Counted from the stretch's first letter, positions 1 through 7,696 are shown. The stretch: DNA of 58,700 bases from a virus (IMGVR_UViG_3300021420_000036:1-58700), one strand, 5' to 3'. Numbers and translations are program-made. Notes: generated by a model not told the origin, from the sequence alone.

Positions 1-134
1 GGGGCGGGCGACGGGGGAGATGCTGGCGCGGGAGTTGGAGCAGGTGTCAGCGACACCGGCCAATGGGTTGACGTTCTGGAGCACGAACGTGAGCACGAAC
101 GTATGGGCGCTGCCGCAGTCGGGACCGGGGACGA
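1..134. repeat. Terminal direct repeat, left copy (circular contig overlap)
   Basis: Bases 1-134 are the same as 58567-58700 except position 8 (G here, A at 58574). The repeat lies inside one open reading frame that stays in phase across the join. An assembly overlap of a circular or circularly permuted genome is the simplest explanation. Confidence 0.95.
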
Positions 135-541
135 CGAATGTGCTGGGGTGGATGACGTTTCATGTGGGTTATCAACCCGGGGACAGCAACCGGCTGGGGC
201 GGACCTTGAGTTACCAGGTGAATGCGGACAGCAACGGTGTGGGACCGCTGGTGCGCCATGAGTGGCTGGGGGCGGTGACGAACACGAACACGATCCTGGA
301 CGGGGTGGTGGCTTTCCGCATGGCGGCGCTGGACCGGAACGGCGTGCCGGACACGAATGTGTTCACCAACGGTATCGCACCACGCGGGGTGGAGTGGGAA
401 CTGGCGGTGCTAGAGAGGCGGACTTGGGAACAGTATCAGGGGTTGAGCAACAACCCGGCGGTGCAGGTGCAGTTTCTGACGAATCAGGCGGGACACCTGC
501 ATGTGTTCCGGCAGCGGGTGACAGTGAAGGCCGGAAACTAA
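1..541 (+). CDS. Prepilin/GspJ-like protein, C-terminal part (starts at 58391)
   Basis: This is the C-terminal continuation of the gene beginning at 58391; across the circle the protein is 238 aa. The region after the N-terminal helix is Thr/Asn/Val-rich. It contains stretches such as LVRHEW, VVAFRMAALDRNG and PRGVEWELAVLE that look like the minor pseudopilin J (PulJ/GspJ) globular domain. It ends at TAA 539-541, seven bases before the next start. No catalytic motif is expected. An unrelated secreted phage protein that borrowed a pilin N-terminus remains possible. Confidence 0.8.
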   Translation, partial: GRATGEMLARELEQVSATPANGLTFWSTNVSTNVWALPQSGPGTTNVLGWMTFHVGYQPGDSNRLGRTLSYQVNADSNGVGPLVRHEWLGAVTNTNTILDGVVAFRMAALDRNGVPDTNVFTNGIAPRGVEWELAVLERRTWEQYQGLSNNPAVQVQFLTNQAGHLHVFRQRVTVKAGN

Positions 542-547
542 AAGTTT

Positions 548-751
548 ATGAGTCAAACCACCGGATACAAGAGAGCGCACGAGTTGGCCGGCGAATTACT
601 AGCGATGAAAGACATGCCGGTAATTCTCGCTATGCCAGTATTTGACATTCCGAGACTGCTACACGCACTGCCGGTAAAGGCAGTCGTTATAGAGGTGGAA
701 GGTGAACAATGTGTTCTGATTTCTCCTTCAAAGACGGTAAACCAAAAATAA
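548..751 (+). CDS. Small hypothetical protein
   Basis: A 67-aa protein with no recognised domain. It has an alternating hydrophobic C-terminal half (KAVVIEVEGEQCVLISPS) that suggests a small beta-rich fold. It starts six bases after the prepilin-like gene and ends seven bases before the next gene, so it sits inside the same operon. Its function is unknown. Confidence 0.65.
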   Translation: MSQTTGYKRAHELAGELLAMKDMPVILAMPVFDIPRLLHALPVKAVVIEVEGEQCVLISPSKTVNQK

Positions 752-758
752 AAAACGT
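744..758 (+). promoter_or_regulatory. A-rich translation leader
   Basis: The run AAAATAAAAAACGT directly precedes the ATG at 759. Almost the same A-rich leader precedes the starts at 7821, 9422 and, on the minus strand, 13887. It seems to replace a Shine-Dalgarno site. Confidence 0.5.
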
Positions 759-2024
759 ATGAACATTAACAAAACAGCAAAAATAATAATCGTGGTCATG
801 GCCATCGTGTCCGTCCATTGGATGCAAGCTGCGGTTGCCGGGCAGTTTCTGGTGGACTTCAAGACGGACGGGAATTCGATCACGCTGACGAATGGCCGGA
901 TGGGCGCGCAGACGGAGACGGCGGACCTGGGGCAGGCGTGGGTGGTGGAGTTGTTATCGAGCACGAACCTGATGGGCGGGCCGTGGTCGGTGGTGGACTT
1001 GCAGACTTATCCCAACGTGCCGGTGGGAGGGACGCTCTCGGACCCGGGCGAGGGCCGGATGGGGAGTTACGTGGCGGCGGTGAGCCCGTGCCTGAACTGG
1101 AAGACGGCGGTGGCGTATTTCCACCGGAGCGGGTGGAACGGTTTTGTGTGGCCGTTCACGAACAAGTATTTGATGAAGGTGGAACGGGAGGAATACCTCA
1201 CGATCACGGGCGGGACGACGAATGAGGCTTTGGGCAGTCCGTGGACGGCGACGGAGACGGTGGACCCGCTGACGGATGCGCCAGCGTTCACGGCGGGGGC
1301 GACGGGCTGGCCGTTTACTGCGGACATCGCGTTTCCGTTCAGCACGACGAATGTGGGGAGCCAGCCGGGCTGGACGGTGAGTGAGACGCATTTTCAAAGC
1401 ATCTCGGACAGCGGGCCGGGTGACCCGCGCTACATCCATTACTCGGACGTGTGGTTGAGCAACCCGAACACGATGGCGGCGACGGAGGCGGCGGCGCAGG
1501 CGCTGATTGACACGACGCTCTCCAACGCGGATTGGGGGACGCTGACGAGTGTGTGGTATGGGAGTTGCGGGCCGAATACGTGCGGGGACACGGGGAATGA
1601 TGTTTACCCGCTGCTGGATTTGTTTGGCGCGCCGACGGGTAATGTTTACCCGGATTTGCCGCCGAACTACCCGGATGGGAGCACGAACGTGGTGGAATAC
1701 CCGTGGCAGGTGAACAACGGGTGCGCGGCGGCGGGCTCGCTGTATGTGCCGTGCAACTGGGGCGGGGTGTGGGTGGTGCAGGATGACCAGTTGTATGTGG
1801 CCTACGACCAGCCGGAGATGTATTTGAAATGGGGGAGCGTGGTGCGCGGGCCGGCGGGCTGGACGGTGAACTGGGCGCAGTTTGCCACCAGTTACACGCA
1901 GCCGACGACGAACGGGACGAGCGCGCACCCGGCGGATTGCGGGACGGAAATAAGCATCCAGGCACCGGCGGCGTATGACGGGACGAATTGGTGCCTCATG
2001 GCGGTGCCGAACGCGGGACAATGA
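759..2024 (+). CDS. Secreted protein with N-terminal signal peptide
   Basis: A 421-aa protein. Residues 1-28 form a signal peptide (lysines near the start, hydrophobic core IIIVVMAIVSV, then QAAVAG before the mature part). The mature region is rich in Trp, Thr, Gly and Asn with a cysteine cluster (SCGPNTCGDTG), like secreted beta-rich proteins of Verrucomicrobiota. It shares the operon with the pseudopilin-like gene, which suggests both act at the cell envelope. No enzyme motif was recognised. A tail-associated or receptor-masking role is only a guess. Confidence 0.75.
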   Translation: MNINKTAKIIIVVMAIVSVHWMQAAVAGQFLVDFKTDGNSITLTNGRMGAQTETADLGQAWVVELLSSTNLMGGPWSVVDLQTYPNVPVGGTLSDPGEGRMGSYVAAVSPCLNWKTAVAYFHRSGWNGFVWPFTNKYLMKVEREEYLTITGGTTNEALGSPWTATETVDPLTDAPAFTAGATGWPFTADIAFPFSTTNVGSQPGWTVSETHFQSISDSGPGDPRYIHYSDVWLSNPNTMAATEAAAQALIDTTLSNADWGTLTSVWYGSCGPNTCGDTGNDVYPLLDLFGAPTGNVYPDLPPNYPDGSTNVVEYPWQVNNGCAAAGSLYVPCNWGGVWVVQDDQLYVAYDQPEMYLKWGSVVRGPAGWTVNWAQFATSYTQPTTNGTSAHPADCGTEISIQAPAAYDGTNWCLMAVPNAGQ

Positions 2025-2028
2025 GATT

Positions 2029-2235
2029 ATGAGTGAAGAAACTTACACGTTACGAATGACGCTGGAAGAGCGCAGCCGCCTGCTGTTCGCGCTGGGTTGT
2101 CTGGCCGGGCGGTTGTACGACGGAACGAATCCAACCGACCACGAGCATATCATGAAAACCATGGAGCTGGCGAACCGGTTGGGTGCGACGCGTCCCGATA
2201 CGGAAGGAATGCCAACCCCGCGCAACATTCGCTAG
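2029..2235 (+). CDS. Small hypothetical protein
   Basis: 68 aa starting MSEETYTLRMTLEER. The start at 2029 is chosen over an upstream in-frame ATG (1975), which would overlap the preceding gene. The sequence is mostly helical (SRLLFALGCLAGRLYDG). It is the last gene of the rightward operon and converges with the minus-strand gene ending at 2232, with a 4-nt overlap. Confidence 0.6.
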   Translation: MSEETYTLRMTLEERSRLLFALGCLAGRLYDGTNPTDHEHIMKTMELANRLGATRPDTEGMPTPRNIR

Positions 2236-2693
2236 TGGTCTTTGTAGGGGAGTGATGCCGCCGGCAGGTTGCCAGCGGCCACAGGCGGGTCGCCTGTGCC
2301 ACCCCGGTGTGTGCGGGCGCAGTCTTTCCGGTATTTGCGCAGGATGAGTGGACACTTGGCGGGTTGATCGTACAGGAGTTGGGGGAAGGCTTCTTCGTAG
2401 AGGATGGTGTCGCGGTCCTGAATGACGGCGATGACTTCCGCGTATTTGCGACAGGCTTCGGAGAGGAGGACGCGTATGCGTTGGGCGCGCTCGGCCTTGA
2501 CGCCACGGTCCAGGGCGAAGCACAAATCAAAGATGGTGGAGCGAATGCGGGTCTCGCGCTCGTGTTGATCATGGCAGGAGTTGCAGACGGCGGCATCCAG
2601 GAGTTTCAAGGGGTCTCCGAGGTCCATGTAGTCGTCATCCACGTTGACGGTGATGGGCGAGTGGCAGCAGTTGCAGCGGGTTTCTAATTTCAT
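2232..2693 (-). CDS. Zinc-binding hypothetical protein
   Basis: 153 aa starting MKLETRCNCC. An N-terminal CxxC (CNCC) and a later CxxCH (CNSCH) suggest one zinc site, followed by a helical region. The ATG at 2693 is preferred because the longer frame runs into the upstream methyltransferase. The last 20 residues (GGTGDPPVAAGNLPAAS) are encoded by a copy of a dispersed repeat also found inside the terminase gene, so the native C-terminus was probably extended by repeat insertion. It is the last gene of the recombination operon. Confidence 0.65.
   Translation of the reverse strand: MKLETRCNCCHSPITVNVDDDYMDLGDPLKLLDAAVCNSCHDQHERETRIRSTIFDLCFALDRGVKAERAQRIRVLLSEACRKYAEVIAVIQDRDTILYEEAFPQLLYDQPAKCPLILRKYRKDCARTHRGGTGDPPVAAGNLPAASLPYKDH
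2247..2308. repeat. Dispersed palindromic repeat (GGTGGCACAGGC family), copy 1
   Basis: An inverted-repeat unit around CACAGGCGGGTCGCCTGTG. A similar 60-bp copy lies at 39401-39460 in the terminase gene. Here it forms the 3' end of the zinc-protein gene. Confidence 0.75.
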
Positions 2694-2745
2694 GATGCGC
2701 CTTTTCGATTGGTCACGCGTGCTTTGTTTGTCAATTTCAACCTCT

Positions 2746-3567
2746 CTAATCAGGCGCAAAGGTTTCCTGCAAGGCCAAGCCGGGGGTGACGTGGCAGAGT
2801 TGGCGGGCGAGAGCGCAATATTCTTCTGAAATCTCAATACCAATGGCGTTGCGCCCGGTTTCGAGAGCGGCGATGGCGGCGGTGCCGCTGCCCAGGAACG
2901 GATCCAGCACCGTATCACCGGGATTGGAGAAGGACAGTATCAGGTCCCGCGCAAGCCATTTGGGCATCATGGCGGGATGCGGCAGGGTTTGACAGGGCGA
3001 CTCTTGCGCCCGGCTGTTCCCGGTCCAGACATTTGAACGACGGCCAAAATCGGCAATCACGCCACGATCGGCCTGTTCCCGCGTTCGTTTGATGTCGCCA
3101 TTGACCAGCCGTTTGGAATTGTAGCTGAATGGCGCGGCCCCAGCGAATTTGTTTGGCTTATCCACCAGCGGGTTGAACGTGGTGATCCGACCTTTGCCCA
3201 AGACGAAAATGTATTCAAACATCTGGTGGTAGTGCCGGGCGTTGGGAGCGGCCACGTGCACCTTCTGCCAGATCATCGTGTCGTGGATGATAAAGCCAGC
3301 CTGTTCCCGAAAGAATATTTTTTGTTTGCAGGAGGTGAGGGTTTCACTGCCGTCGAGAGTGGAGTCACCCACGTTCCAACAAACCACCCCGCCGGGCACG
3401 AGCACGCGGTAGAGTTCCAGGGCGGTGGCCTGAAAATCCCACTGGCAATCGCCGCCGTAGGTGCGGAGGCCATCGTAGGGAGGGGAGGTGACGCAGAGTT
3501 GGACAGTGTCGGCTGGCAGTGTCCGCATTTGTTCGACGCAATCCCCAGGCAGAATCGTCAAGCTCAT
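2746..3567 (-). CDS. DNA methyltransferase, beta class (N4-cytosine or N6-adenine type)
   Basis: 273 aa. Motif IV is TSPPY at residues 27-31 and the SAM-binding motif I is DPFLGSGT at residues 222-229. The order IV before I defines the beta class of amino-methyltransferases; SPPY is common in N4-cytosine enzymes but does not settle the base. The gene overlaps the upstream replication-like gene by 4 nt (ATGA). There is no restriction enzyme next to it, so it most likely acts as an orphan enzyme that protects phage DNA from host restriction. The target recognition region would be the stretch between the two motifs. Confidence 0.9.
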   Translation of the reverse strand: MSLTILPGDCVEQMRTLPADTVQLCVTSPPYDGLRTYGGDCQWDFQATALELYRVLVPGGVVCWNVGDSTLDGSETLTSCKQKIFFREQAGFIIHDTMIWQKVHVAAPNARHYHQMFEYIFVLGKGRITTFNPLVDKPNKFAGAAPFSYNSKRLVNGDIKRTREQADRGVIADFGRRSNVWTGNSRAQESPCQTLPHPAMMPKWLARDLILSFSNPGDTVLDPFLGSGTAAIAALETGRNAIGIEISEEYCALARQLCHVTPGLALQETFAPD

Positions 3568-4631
3568 AAATTCTTGACGGAGCGGGCGAGTTTTTCAAAG
3601 TCTTTGTCCACGGCGGTGCGGGCTACCGGGACGACGGCGGCCCGGTCGATCAACTGACCCCAATTTTCGAGCAGCTTTTGCACGGATTGGGGGAAGTATT
3701 TGGCGCGGTCGGCGGGCGGCAGGCTTTCGCGGTAGCGGAGGATGGTGTTGAGTTCCTGCCACGCCGTGGGTTGGCGGGCAATCTCGGCCAGCATCTGCTC
3801 CTCGTAGTTGGACCATCGGCGGGCGGGGCCATAGATGGTGTTGAGGCGCTGGCGGAGGGTGTCGAAGGCGGAGGGTTGAGGGTTGATGGCGCGAATGGTT
3901 GACGGAGTGGGTGCGACGTAGTCGCATCGTTCCGCGATGTCTTGCGGTTTGTCTGCGACTTTACTGCCAAGCCAAGTTATGCCAAAGCGTTGCATGATGT
4001 CACTGGTGGTGAATGCGCCAGTTTCAAAGGAGGCATGGCATTTGCGGCAGACAAAAATGACGGTGATGTCCGAGATAGGATCACCATAACCCACAGGATG
4101 GTGCGCCAGGATGCCAGTATTGCCTTTGCCGTCCTTGGGCGCTTCGGTGTTGCACCACTGGCATACGGTGGGCCGGACGCTTAAACGGCCACCGGGAGTG
4201 AATAGCGGGCGTTCGCCGTTGAGGCTGCGGTTGACCATGCCGTGGGCGCGCTTTTTGACGGTGGCGCTGAAAGCCGGGGTGGACCCATCCTCCTCGGTAA
4301 TCTGCATCCAGCCGATTTCATCGGAAGCAAGTTGATCCAAGGATAGTTGGACGATTTCCTCCGGCAGGCAAAGCATGCGCGACAAGGTGGCGGCGGTGTG
4401 GGGTTGGCCGTTGTCCCGAACCAAGACGCCACGGGGACTGCATTTGCTGGCGAGTTCCAGCAGCAGAATCCACACGGCGAACATTTCCAGGCCACGGGGC
4501 GACGCCATGAGTGTGCGGTAGCCGTCCCCGTCCTGTTTATTGGGCACGAGGACAAAATCCAGCCGTTTCAACTCCCGGGTGCGGTTGTTCTCGTAGTGCC
4601 TGTCCCAGTTGGCGATGGCGTAGAGCTTCAA
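3564..4631 (-). CDS. Replication-initiation-like protein with HNH-like zinc module
   Basis: 355 aa. Residues 1-125 look like a phage replication N-terminal winged-helix domain (LYAIANWDRHYENNRTRELK, then a helical region). Residues 157-200 hold CQWC, then AHHPVGYGDP, then CRKCH. This is the HNH-like zinc finger that many phage initiator-type proteins carry. The C-terminal part is helical. Four-nt overlaps join it to the nuclease upstream and the methyltransferase downstream, placing it in the replication/recombination operon. No helicase or primase motif is seen. A role in origin melting or helicase loading is inference. Confidence 0.7.
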   Translation of the reverse strand: MKLYAIANWDRHYENNRTRELKRLDFVLVPNKQDGDGYRTLMASPRGLEMFAVWILLLELASKCSPRGVLVRDNGQPHTAATLSRMLCLPEEIVQLSLDQLASDEIGWMQITEEDGSTPAFSATVKKRAHGMVNRSLNGERPLFTPGGRLSVRPTVCQWCNTEAPKDGKGNTGILAHHPVGYGDPISDITVIFVCRKCHASFETGAFTTSDIMQRFGITWLGSKVADKPQDIAERCDYVAPTPSTIRAINPQPSAFDTLRQRLNTIYGPARRWSNYEEQMLAEIARQPTAWQELNTILRYRESLPPADRAKYFPQSVQKLLENWGQLIDRAAVVPVARTAVDKDFEKLARSVKNL

Positions 4632-5077
4632 GGGTTATGGAGGTTGAGGAGGTCCACGAATTGCTGGAAGGTCCAGACGATGTGGACGACGTGGCCGGTG
4701 TAGGCCCAGAAGCGGTCGAACACGCGCTTTTGGTCGTCGGAGAGTTTGCCGCCCTCGACCTTGGCTTCGACGGCGAGGAAGCGGCCATTGGGGAGGAAAA
4801 TGAAGAAGTCGGGCATGCCGCAAGGCAGGGTGGTTTTTTTGTCCATGCGGGAGCGCAGGTAAAAGAGGGTGCGTTGGTTGAGCAAATTTGCCATGTGGTC
4901 CTGGAGTTGTTTTTCACTGCCGGAATCTTTTACCGTACCTGACCCTTGCTGCGACGGTAAGGTTGGCCGCGAACTTACGTTCGCAGCTACCGCGCAACTA
5001 GGGCGGACGCGTTGCTGCTCTTCCTTGGACATGAGGCGGAACATGGCGTCGGGAATTTGGTGTTTGGGAAGGCCCAT
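4628..5077 (-). CDS. VRR-NUC domain nuclease
   Basis: 149 aa. The C-terminal half has the PD-(D/E)xK arrangement of VRR-NUC nucleases: PD at 89-90, then VEAK with E104 and K106, then a conserved Gln in LSDDQ (116). The family includes phage Holliday-junction or flap nucleases. Residues about 29-40 (CAVAANVSSRPT) come from a dispersed repeat copy (4965-4991), which also inserts nearly the same peptide in the RecT gene. This insert is probably a disordered linker. It overlaps the initiator-like gene by 4 nt and fits with RecT in a recombination pathway. Confidence 0.85.
   Translation of the reverse strand: MGLPKHQIPDAMFRLMSKEEQQRVRPSCAVAANVSSRPTLPSQQGSGTVKDSGSEKQLQDHMANLLNQRTLFYLRSRMDKKTTLPCGMPDFFIFLPNGRFLAVEAKVEGGKLSDDQKRVFDRFWAYTGHVVHIVWTFQQFVDLLNLHNP
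4965..4991. repeat. Dispersed repeat family A (CGAACNNACGTTCG), copy 1
   Basis: The core GAACTTACGTTC lies within GGCCGC...GCAGCTACC. This copy is translated in frame in the VRR-NUC gene. Confidence 0.8.
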
Positions 5078-5283
5078 TAAGCGGTTGAGGGTTGAGGGTG
5101 TTTGGTTGAGGGATGAGCATTCTGCCAGGAGTATTGGATCATGGCGTCGGCGAGGTCAAACGACCACTTGGCAAGTTTGTCGTTGGTGACGCTGGCCGCG
5201 TGCGTTGTCTGGTCCGCTAAAAGGCCGATGAGTGCGGCGGCGGCGAAAAAATCACGGCGGTCGATGGAGGTGGAAAAGCTCAT
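5077..5283 (-). CDS. Small phage protein next to recombination genes
   Basis: 68 aa. The segment RRDFFAAAALIGLLA, followed by AKWSFDLADAMIQ, resembles a small conserved phage protein type seen beside recombinases (R-D-Y/F-F-A-A ... A-DAM). The twin-arginine look at the N-terminus is probably fortuitous because the family is cytoplasmic. The ATG at 5283 overlaps the upstream gene by 4 nt and its stop abuts the VRR-NUC start. Confidence 0.65.
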   Translation of the reverse strand: MSFSTSIDRRDFFAAAALIGLLADQTTHAASVTNDKLAKWSFDLADAMIQYSWQNAHPSTKHPQPSTA

Positions 5284-5996
5284 GCCTCGATGGGTTTTTT
5301 GGCGCGGGGGAGTTGGACGGTGGCTTTGGTGGTTTTCCAGCCGCGGACGCCGGCGAGTTTGACGCCGGCGTTGAGGGCGGATTTGATTTCAAGAGCGCGG
5401 GGTTCGATCTTGACGCAGCCGGGATGGGCGCGGGCGAGGGCGTGGACATCAAAGACTTCAAACTCCCAAACGGAGGTGACGCGCTGGCTTTCAACTTTTG
5501 CAGGGGCGATGGGCATGGGGTTGAAGCTGCACATCATGGCGTGGTATTTCTGGTTGATGGCGTCCATGGCGTCCAGGTCCGGAGCGGTGGCGAGTTCTGC
5601 CATGCGGTCTTTATCAATTTGATTGAGGCGGTCTTTGGCGGCGTTGATGGCGGAGGTAGCGCGGGCGGCTTCGGCCTGCTGGTATTCGCCGACGATCTGG
5701 GAGACGCGCCAGGCTTCGGCTTTCAATTCTTCGGTGAAGGCTTTGGCGGCGGCATCAATGTTGCGCCCGAATTGAAGGACGGGGTCTTTGGCGGCGACGC
5801 GGGCCTCCTCCACGAGTTTGATGAGGGCGGCGAGTTCGGTTTGGGCGGCGACGGCGCGGGCGTTTCCGGCGGCATCGACGACTTTGCCGATTTGCGCGGA
5901 CAACTCCAGGGCGGCGGCTTTGAGGCGCGCGGCCTGGGGGGTGAAGGTGAGGGACAGGGAGGCGTCGTCCCTTAACATGAGGGCGGTGTCGTTCAT
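5280..5996 (-). CDS. RecT-associated coiled-coil protein
   Basis: 238 aa. Residues about 20-150 are Ala/Glu/Lys-rich with heptad-like spacing, a long coiled coil. The C-terminal part (WEFEVFDVHALARAHP ... GVRGWKTTKATVQ) resembles the tail of phage proteins encoded beside RecT recombinases. It overlaps recT by 4 nt. Its exact role is unknown; modulation of the recombinase or inhibition of a host nuclease are guesses from context. Confidence 0.65.
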   Translation of the reverse strand: MNDTALMLRDDASLSLTFTPQAARLKAAALELSAQIGKVVDAAGNARAVAAQTELAALIKLVEEARVAAKDPVLQFGRNIDAAAKAFTEELKAEAWRVSQIVGEYQQAEAARATSAINAAKDRLNQIDKDRMAELATAPDLDAMDAINQKYHAMMCSFNPMPIAPAKVESQRVTSVWEFEVFDVHALARAHPGCVKIEPRALEIKSALNAGVKLAGVRGWKTTKATVQLPRAKKPIEA

Positions 5997-6982
5997 GGCA
6001 GGGCGGGTTCAGGTTTGAACATTTCAGCGAGGCCCTGGAGCATGCCCGTGCGGCCACGGATGAAGAGTTTGGCGTGGGTGTTGGACAGGTCCGTGAATGC
6101 GCCGATGGACCCGGCTTGGACGGCGGGAAATTCCTGATCCGCCCATTTCTGGAATTGATCGAAGGTGTAGCCTGTCGTGGTGAGGATTTCCGCAAGCTCT
6201 TCTTGCAGGGTGGGGACATCGGATTTGGTTGGCCGCGAACTGACGTTCGCAGCTACCGGGTCTTTGGCGGGCGCAGGTTCCTCGGTGTGCGCGGAGTTAT
6301 CGGTGGCGAAGTCGGTGGTGATGGTGGATACCAAACGAGCGCCGCGTTTGGCCGGGGTCTCGGGTTCGAGGTCGATGACTTCGGCCTGGGTGTAAAGCCC
6401 GCCCATGAGGGTGGGGAAGGTGGAGCGGAGGGCATCGGCTTCGACGCATTTGACGATCATCATGGCGTGGTTTTTGGGGTCTTTCCAGAGGCCGTAGGTT
6501 TTGACGAAGGTTTTGAGGGCGGCGCGGCGGGTGGTGGGGATTTTGTGGCCTTTGTGGTGGACGCGCGCCCAGCCGCCGACGAGTTCGTGGATGGCTTCGT
6601 CGTAGAAATCGCCTTCGGGCTGGGTGAGTTCGCCGCTTTCGCGGTCGCGCAAGATGGTGCCGGATTCCATGCCGTCGAATTCCTTGGAGGCTTCGGCGCG
6701 TTTGAGGAGGGCTTGGTGGGCGGTGATCATGGAGTATTCTGGCCCGTTGCGGCCATCGTAGCCGATGAGGTAGGCATCGCCGGCGAAGGGGTTGAGGTGT
6801 TGGGCGCTGCACATCATCATGAATTTGATGGCTTGTTTGTCGTCACAGAGTTTGCCCTGGGCGGTGGGGGTGCAGCAGAGGTCTTTGACGATCTGGACGG
6901 TGAGTTTGATTTTGTCCGCCGCGCCAAAGGGGACGTATTCCATGGCGCGGGGTTCGGCGTTTTTTACGAGCGAGGTGTTCAT
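5993..6982 (-). CDS. recT: RecT/Bet-family single-strand annealing recombinase
   Basis: 329 aa from MNTSLVKN; the start at 6982 is chosen because it overlaps the upstream small membrane gene by 4 nt. The core has the RecT/Bet signature: KFMMMCSAQHLNPFAGDAYL, a YSMITAHQALLKRA helix and GGWARVHHKGH. The protein anneals complementary single strands during phage recombination. The C-terminal third is less conserved and holds a repeat-derived stretch (DPVAANVSSRPT) encoded by 6231-6257. Partner genes are the coiled-coil protein and the VRR-NUC nuclease downstream. A dedicated 5'-3' exonuclease was not seen. Confidence 0.88.
   Translation of the reverse strand: MNTSLVKNAEPRAMEYVPFGAADKIKLTVQIVKDLCCTPTAQGKLCDDKQAIKFMMMCSAQHLNPFAGDAYLIGYDGRNGPEYSMITAHQALLKRAEASKEFDGMESGTILRDRESGELTQPEGDFYDEAIHELVGGWARVHHKGHKIPTTRRAALKTFVKTYGLWKDPKNHAMMIVKCVEADALRSTFPTLMGGLYTQAEVIDLEPETPAKRGARLVSTITTDFATDNSAHTEEPAPAKDPVAANVSSRPTKSDVPTLQEELAEILTTTGYTFDQFQKWADQEFPAVQAGSIGAFTDLSNTHAKLFIRGRTGMLQGLAEMFKPEPALP
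6231..6257. repeat. Dispersed repeat family A, copy 2
   Basis: GGCCGCGAACTGACGTTCG followed by CAGCTACC. It is translated in frame inside the RecT gene. Confidence 0.8.
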
Positions 6983-7149
6983 AGGAGTTTGAGGTTGCGG
7001 AGTTTTGAGGGGGGCTTCGGGAAAACACAGCGCCACACGCGGAGCAGGCATTCAAACACCAAGAGCATGGCAACGCATGCGGCGGTGAAAAACACGACAG
7101 CGAGCGCAAAACCGGTGAGCCAAAACAGAATCATTATGGGGTCTTTCAT
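6979..7149 (-). CDS. Small membrane protein
   Basis: 56 aa from MKDPIMILFW. A single long hydrophobic stretch (about residues 6-33) predicts one transmembrane helix or a short hairpin, followed by a basic tail. The ATG at 7149 overlaps the HTH gene stop, and its own stop overlaps the RecT start, so the frame fits the 4-nt overlap pattern of the operon. Its function is unknown. Confidence 0.6.
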   Translation of the reverse strand: MKDPIMILFWLTGFALAVVFFTAACVAMLLVFECLLRVWRCVFPKPPSKLRNLKLL

Positions 7150-7352
7150 ACGCTGCGGACGTGGTTTTTGCGGTCGAGGGCGGCGCGGACTTTTTCGATG
7201 TCGTACCAAATTTCGTGGCCGATTTTGTAGTAGGGGATGAGGCGGCGGACGCGCCAGCGGTCGAGGGTGCGGGTGCAGGGGCGGTTGTCTTCGGCGAAGA
7301 GTTCGGTGATCAGCGCGGGGGCTTTGACGAGCTTGGTGGTGTCGATTTTCAT
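7146..7352 (-). CDS. Excisionase/MerR-like helix-turn-helix protein
   Basis: 68 aa from MKIDTTKLVKAP. TRTLDRWRVRRLIPYYKIGH followed by EIWYDIEKVRAALD is the winged HTH pattern of excisionase-type DNA-binding proteins (recognition helix, then a Y-K-I-G-x-x-I/W-Y wing). It is the second gene of the recombination operon, overlapping both neighbours by 4 nt. It may act as a regulator or as the recombination directionality factor for the integrase at 9798. Confidence 0.7.
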   Translation of the reverse strand: MKIDTTKLVKAPALITELFAEDNRPCTRTLDRWRVRRLIPYYKIGHEIWYDIEKVRAALDRKNHVRSV

Positions 7353-7537
7353 GGTTTGGGGGGATGGTTTTTCTGCCAGGTGGCGAGGGCGAGTTCGATT
7401 TGCAAACGGCAAAAGGCGGTGAAGCGGCGGCGGGTGAGGTGGCCCATGGCGAGGATGGCTTGCTTGGTATCGGCGCGCAACCGGATGGTGATGCGGTCGT
7501 CAAATACCTTGGGCCGGGTTCGTCGCGCGGTTGTCAT
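7349..7537 (-). CDS. Ribbon-helix-helix-like DNA-binding protein
   Basis: 62 aa. DRITIRLRADTKQAILAMG followed by RRRFTAFCRLQIELAL fits a beta strand plus two helices of the Arc/MetJ class. It is the first gene of the leftward operon, 18 nt downstream of the predicted start site of a promoter at 7563-7592. It is likely an early regulator, possibly of that same promoter. Confidence 0.65.
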   Translation of the reverse strand: MTTARRTRPKVFDDRITIRLRADTKQAILAMGHLTRRRFTAFCRLQIELALATWQKNHPPKP

Positions 7538-7562
7538 ACGGTGTGCATGCGGGCGACTCTGG

Positions 7563-7592
7563 TGCTTAAGTCTGACGCGGGCGGCCTGGCAA
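7563..7592 (-). promoter_or_regulatory. Leftward early promoter with GACTTAAGCA -10 element
   Basis: On the minus strand: TTGCCA (7592-7587), an 18-bp spacer ending AGACT, then TAAGCA (7568-7563). The GACT-TAAnCA element recurs in three other promoters. An inverted copy (GTCGGACTTAAG, 7620-7631) faces it across 43 bp that include an AT-rich stretch. Confidence 0.55.
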
Positions 7593-7599
7593 TAAAAAT

Positions 7600-7696
7600 T
7601 TATTCACCGGAGACGATTTGTCGGACTTAAGCGCGGATGGCTTGGAAATACTGGACGACGTCAGGCTTGCGAGAACGCGTGGAAAAGTTATTCACA
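7600..7696. other. Candidate replication origin region (weak)
   Basis: TTATTCACA at 7688-7696 matches 8 of 9 positions of the DnaA box TTATCCACA, and TTATTCACC at 7600-7608 matches 7. They flank the intergenic space upstream of the replication operon, beside AT-rich AATAAAAATTTATT. This is suggestive only. Confidence 0.3.

Noticed and set aside
1-134. Terminal repeat as a biological long terminal repeat
   Set aside because: It is inside one continuous reading frame and differs by one base, so circular assembly overlap is simpler.
954-2021. Long antisense frames opposite many genes (for example 954-2021, 20780-22624, 40163-42391, 52218-54356)
   Set aside because: High GC with codon-position bias creates long antisense frames; they are Arg/His/Pro-rich and have no family features.
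5077-5283. Tat signal peptide in the small recombination-neighbour protein (DRRDFFAAAALIGLLA)
   Set aside because: The same RDxFAA pattern occurs in a small cytoplasmic phage protein family, so the RR is likely fortuitous.
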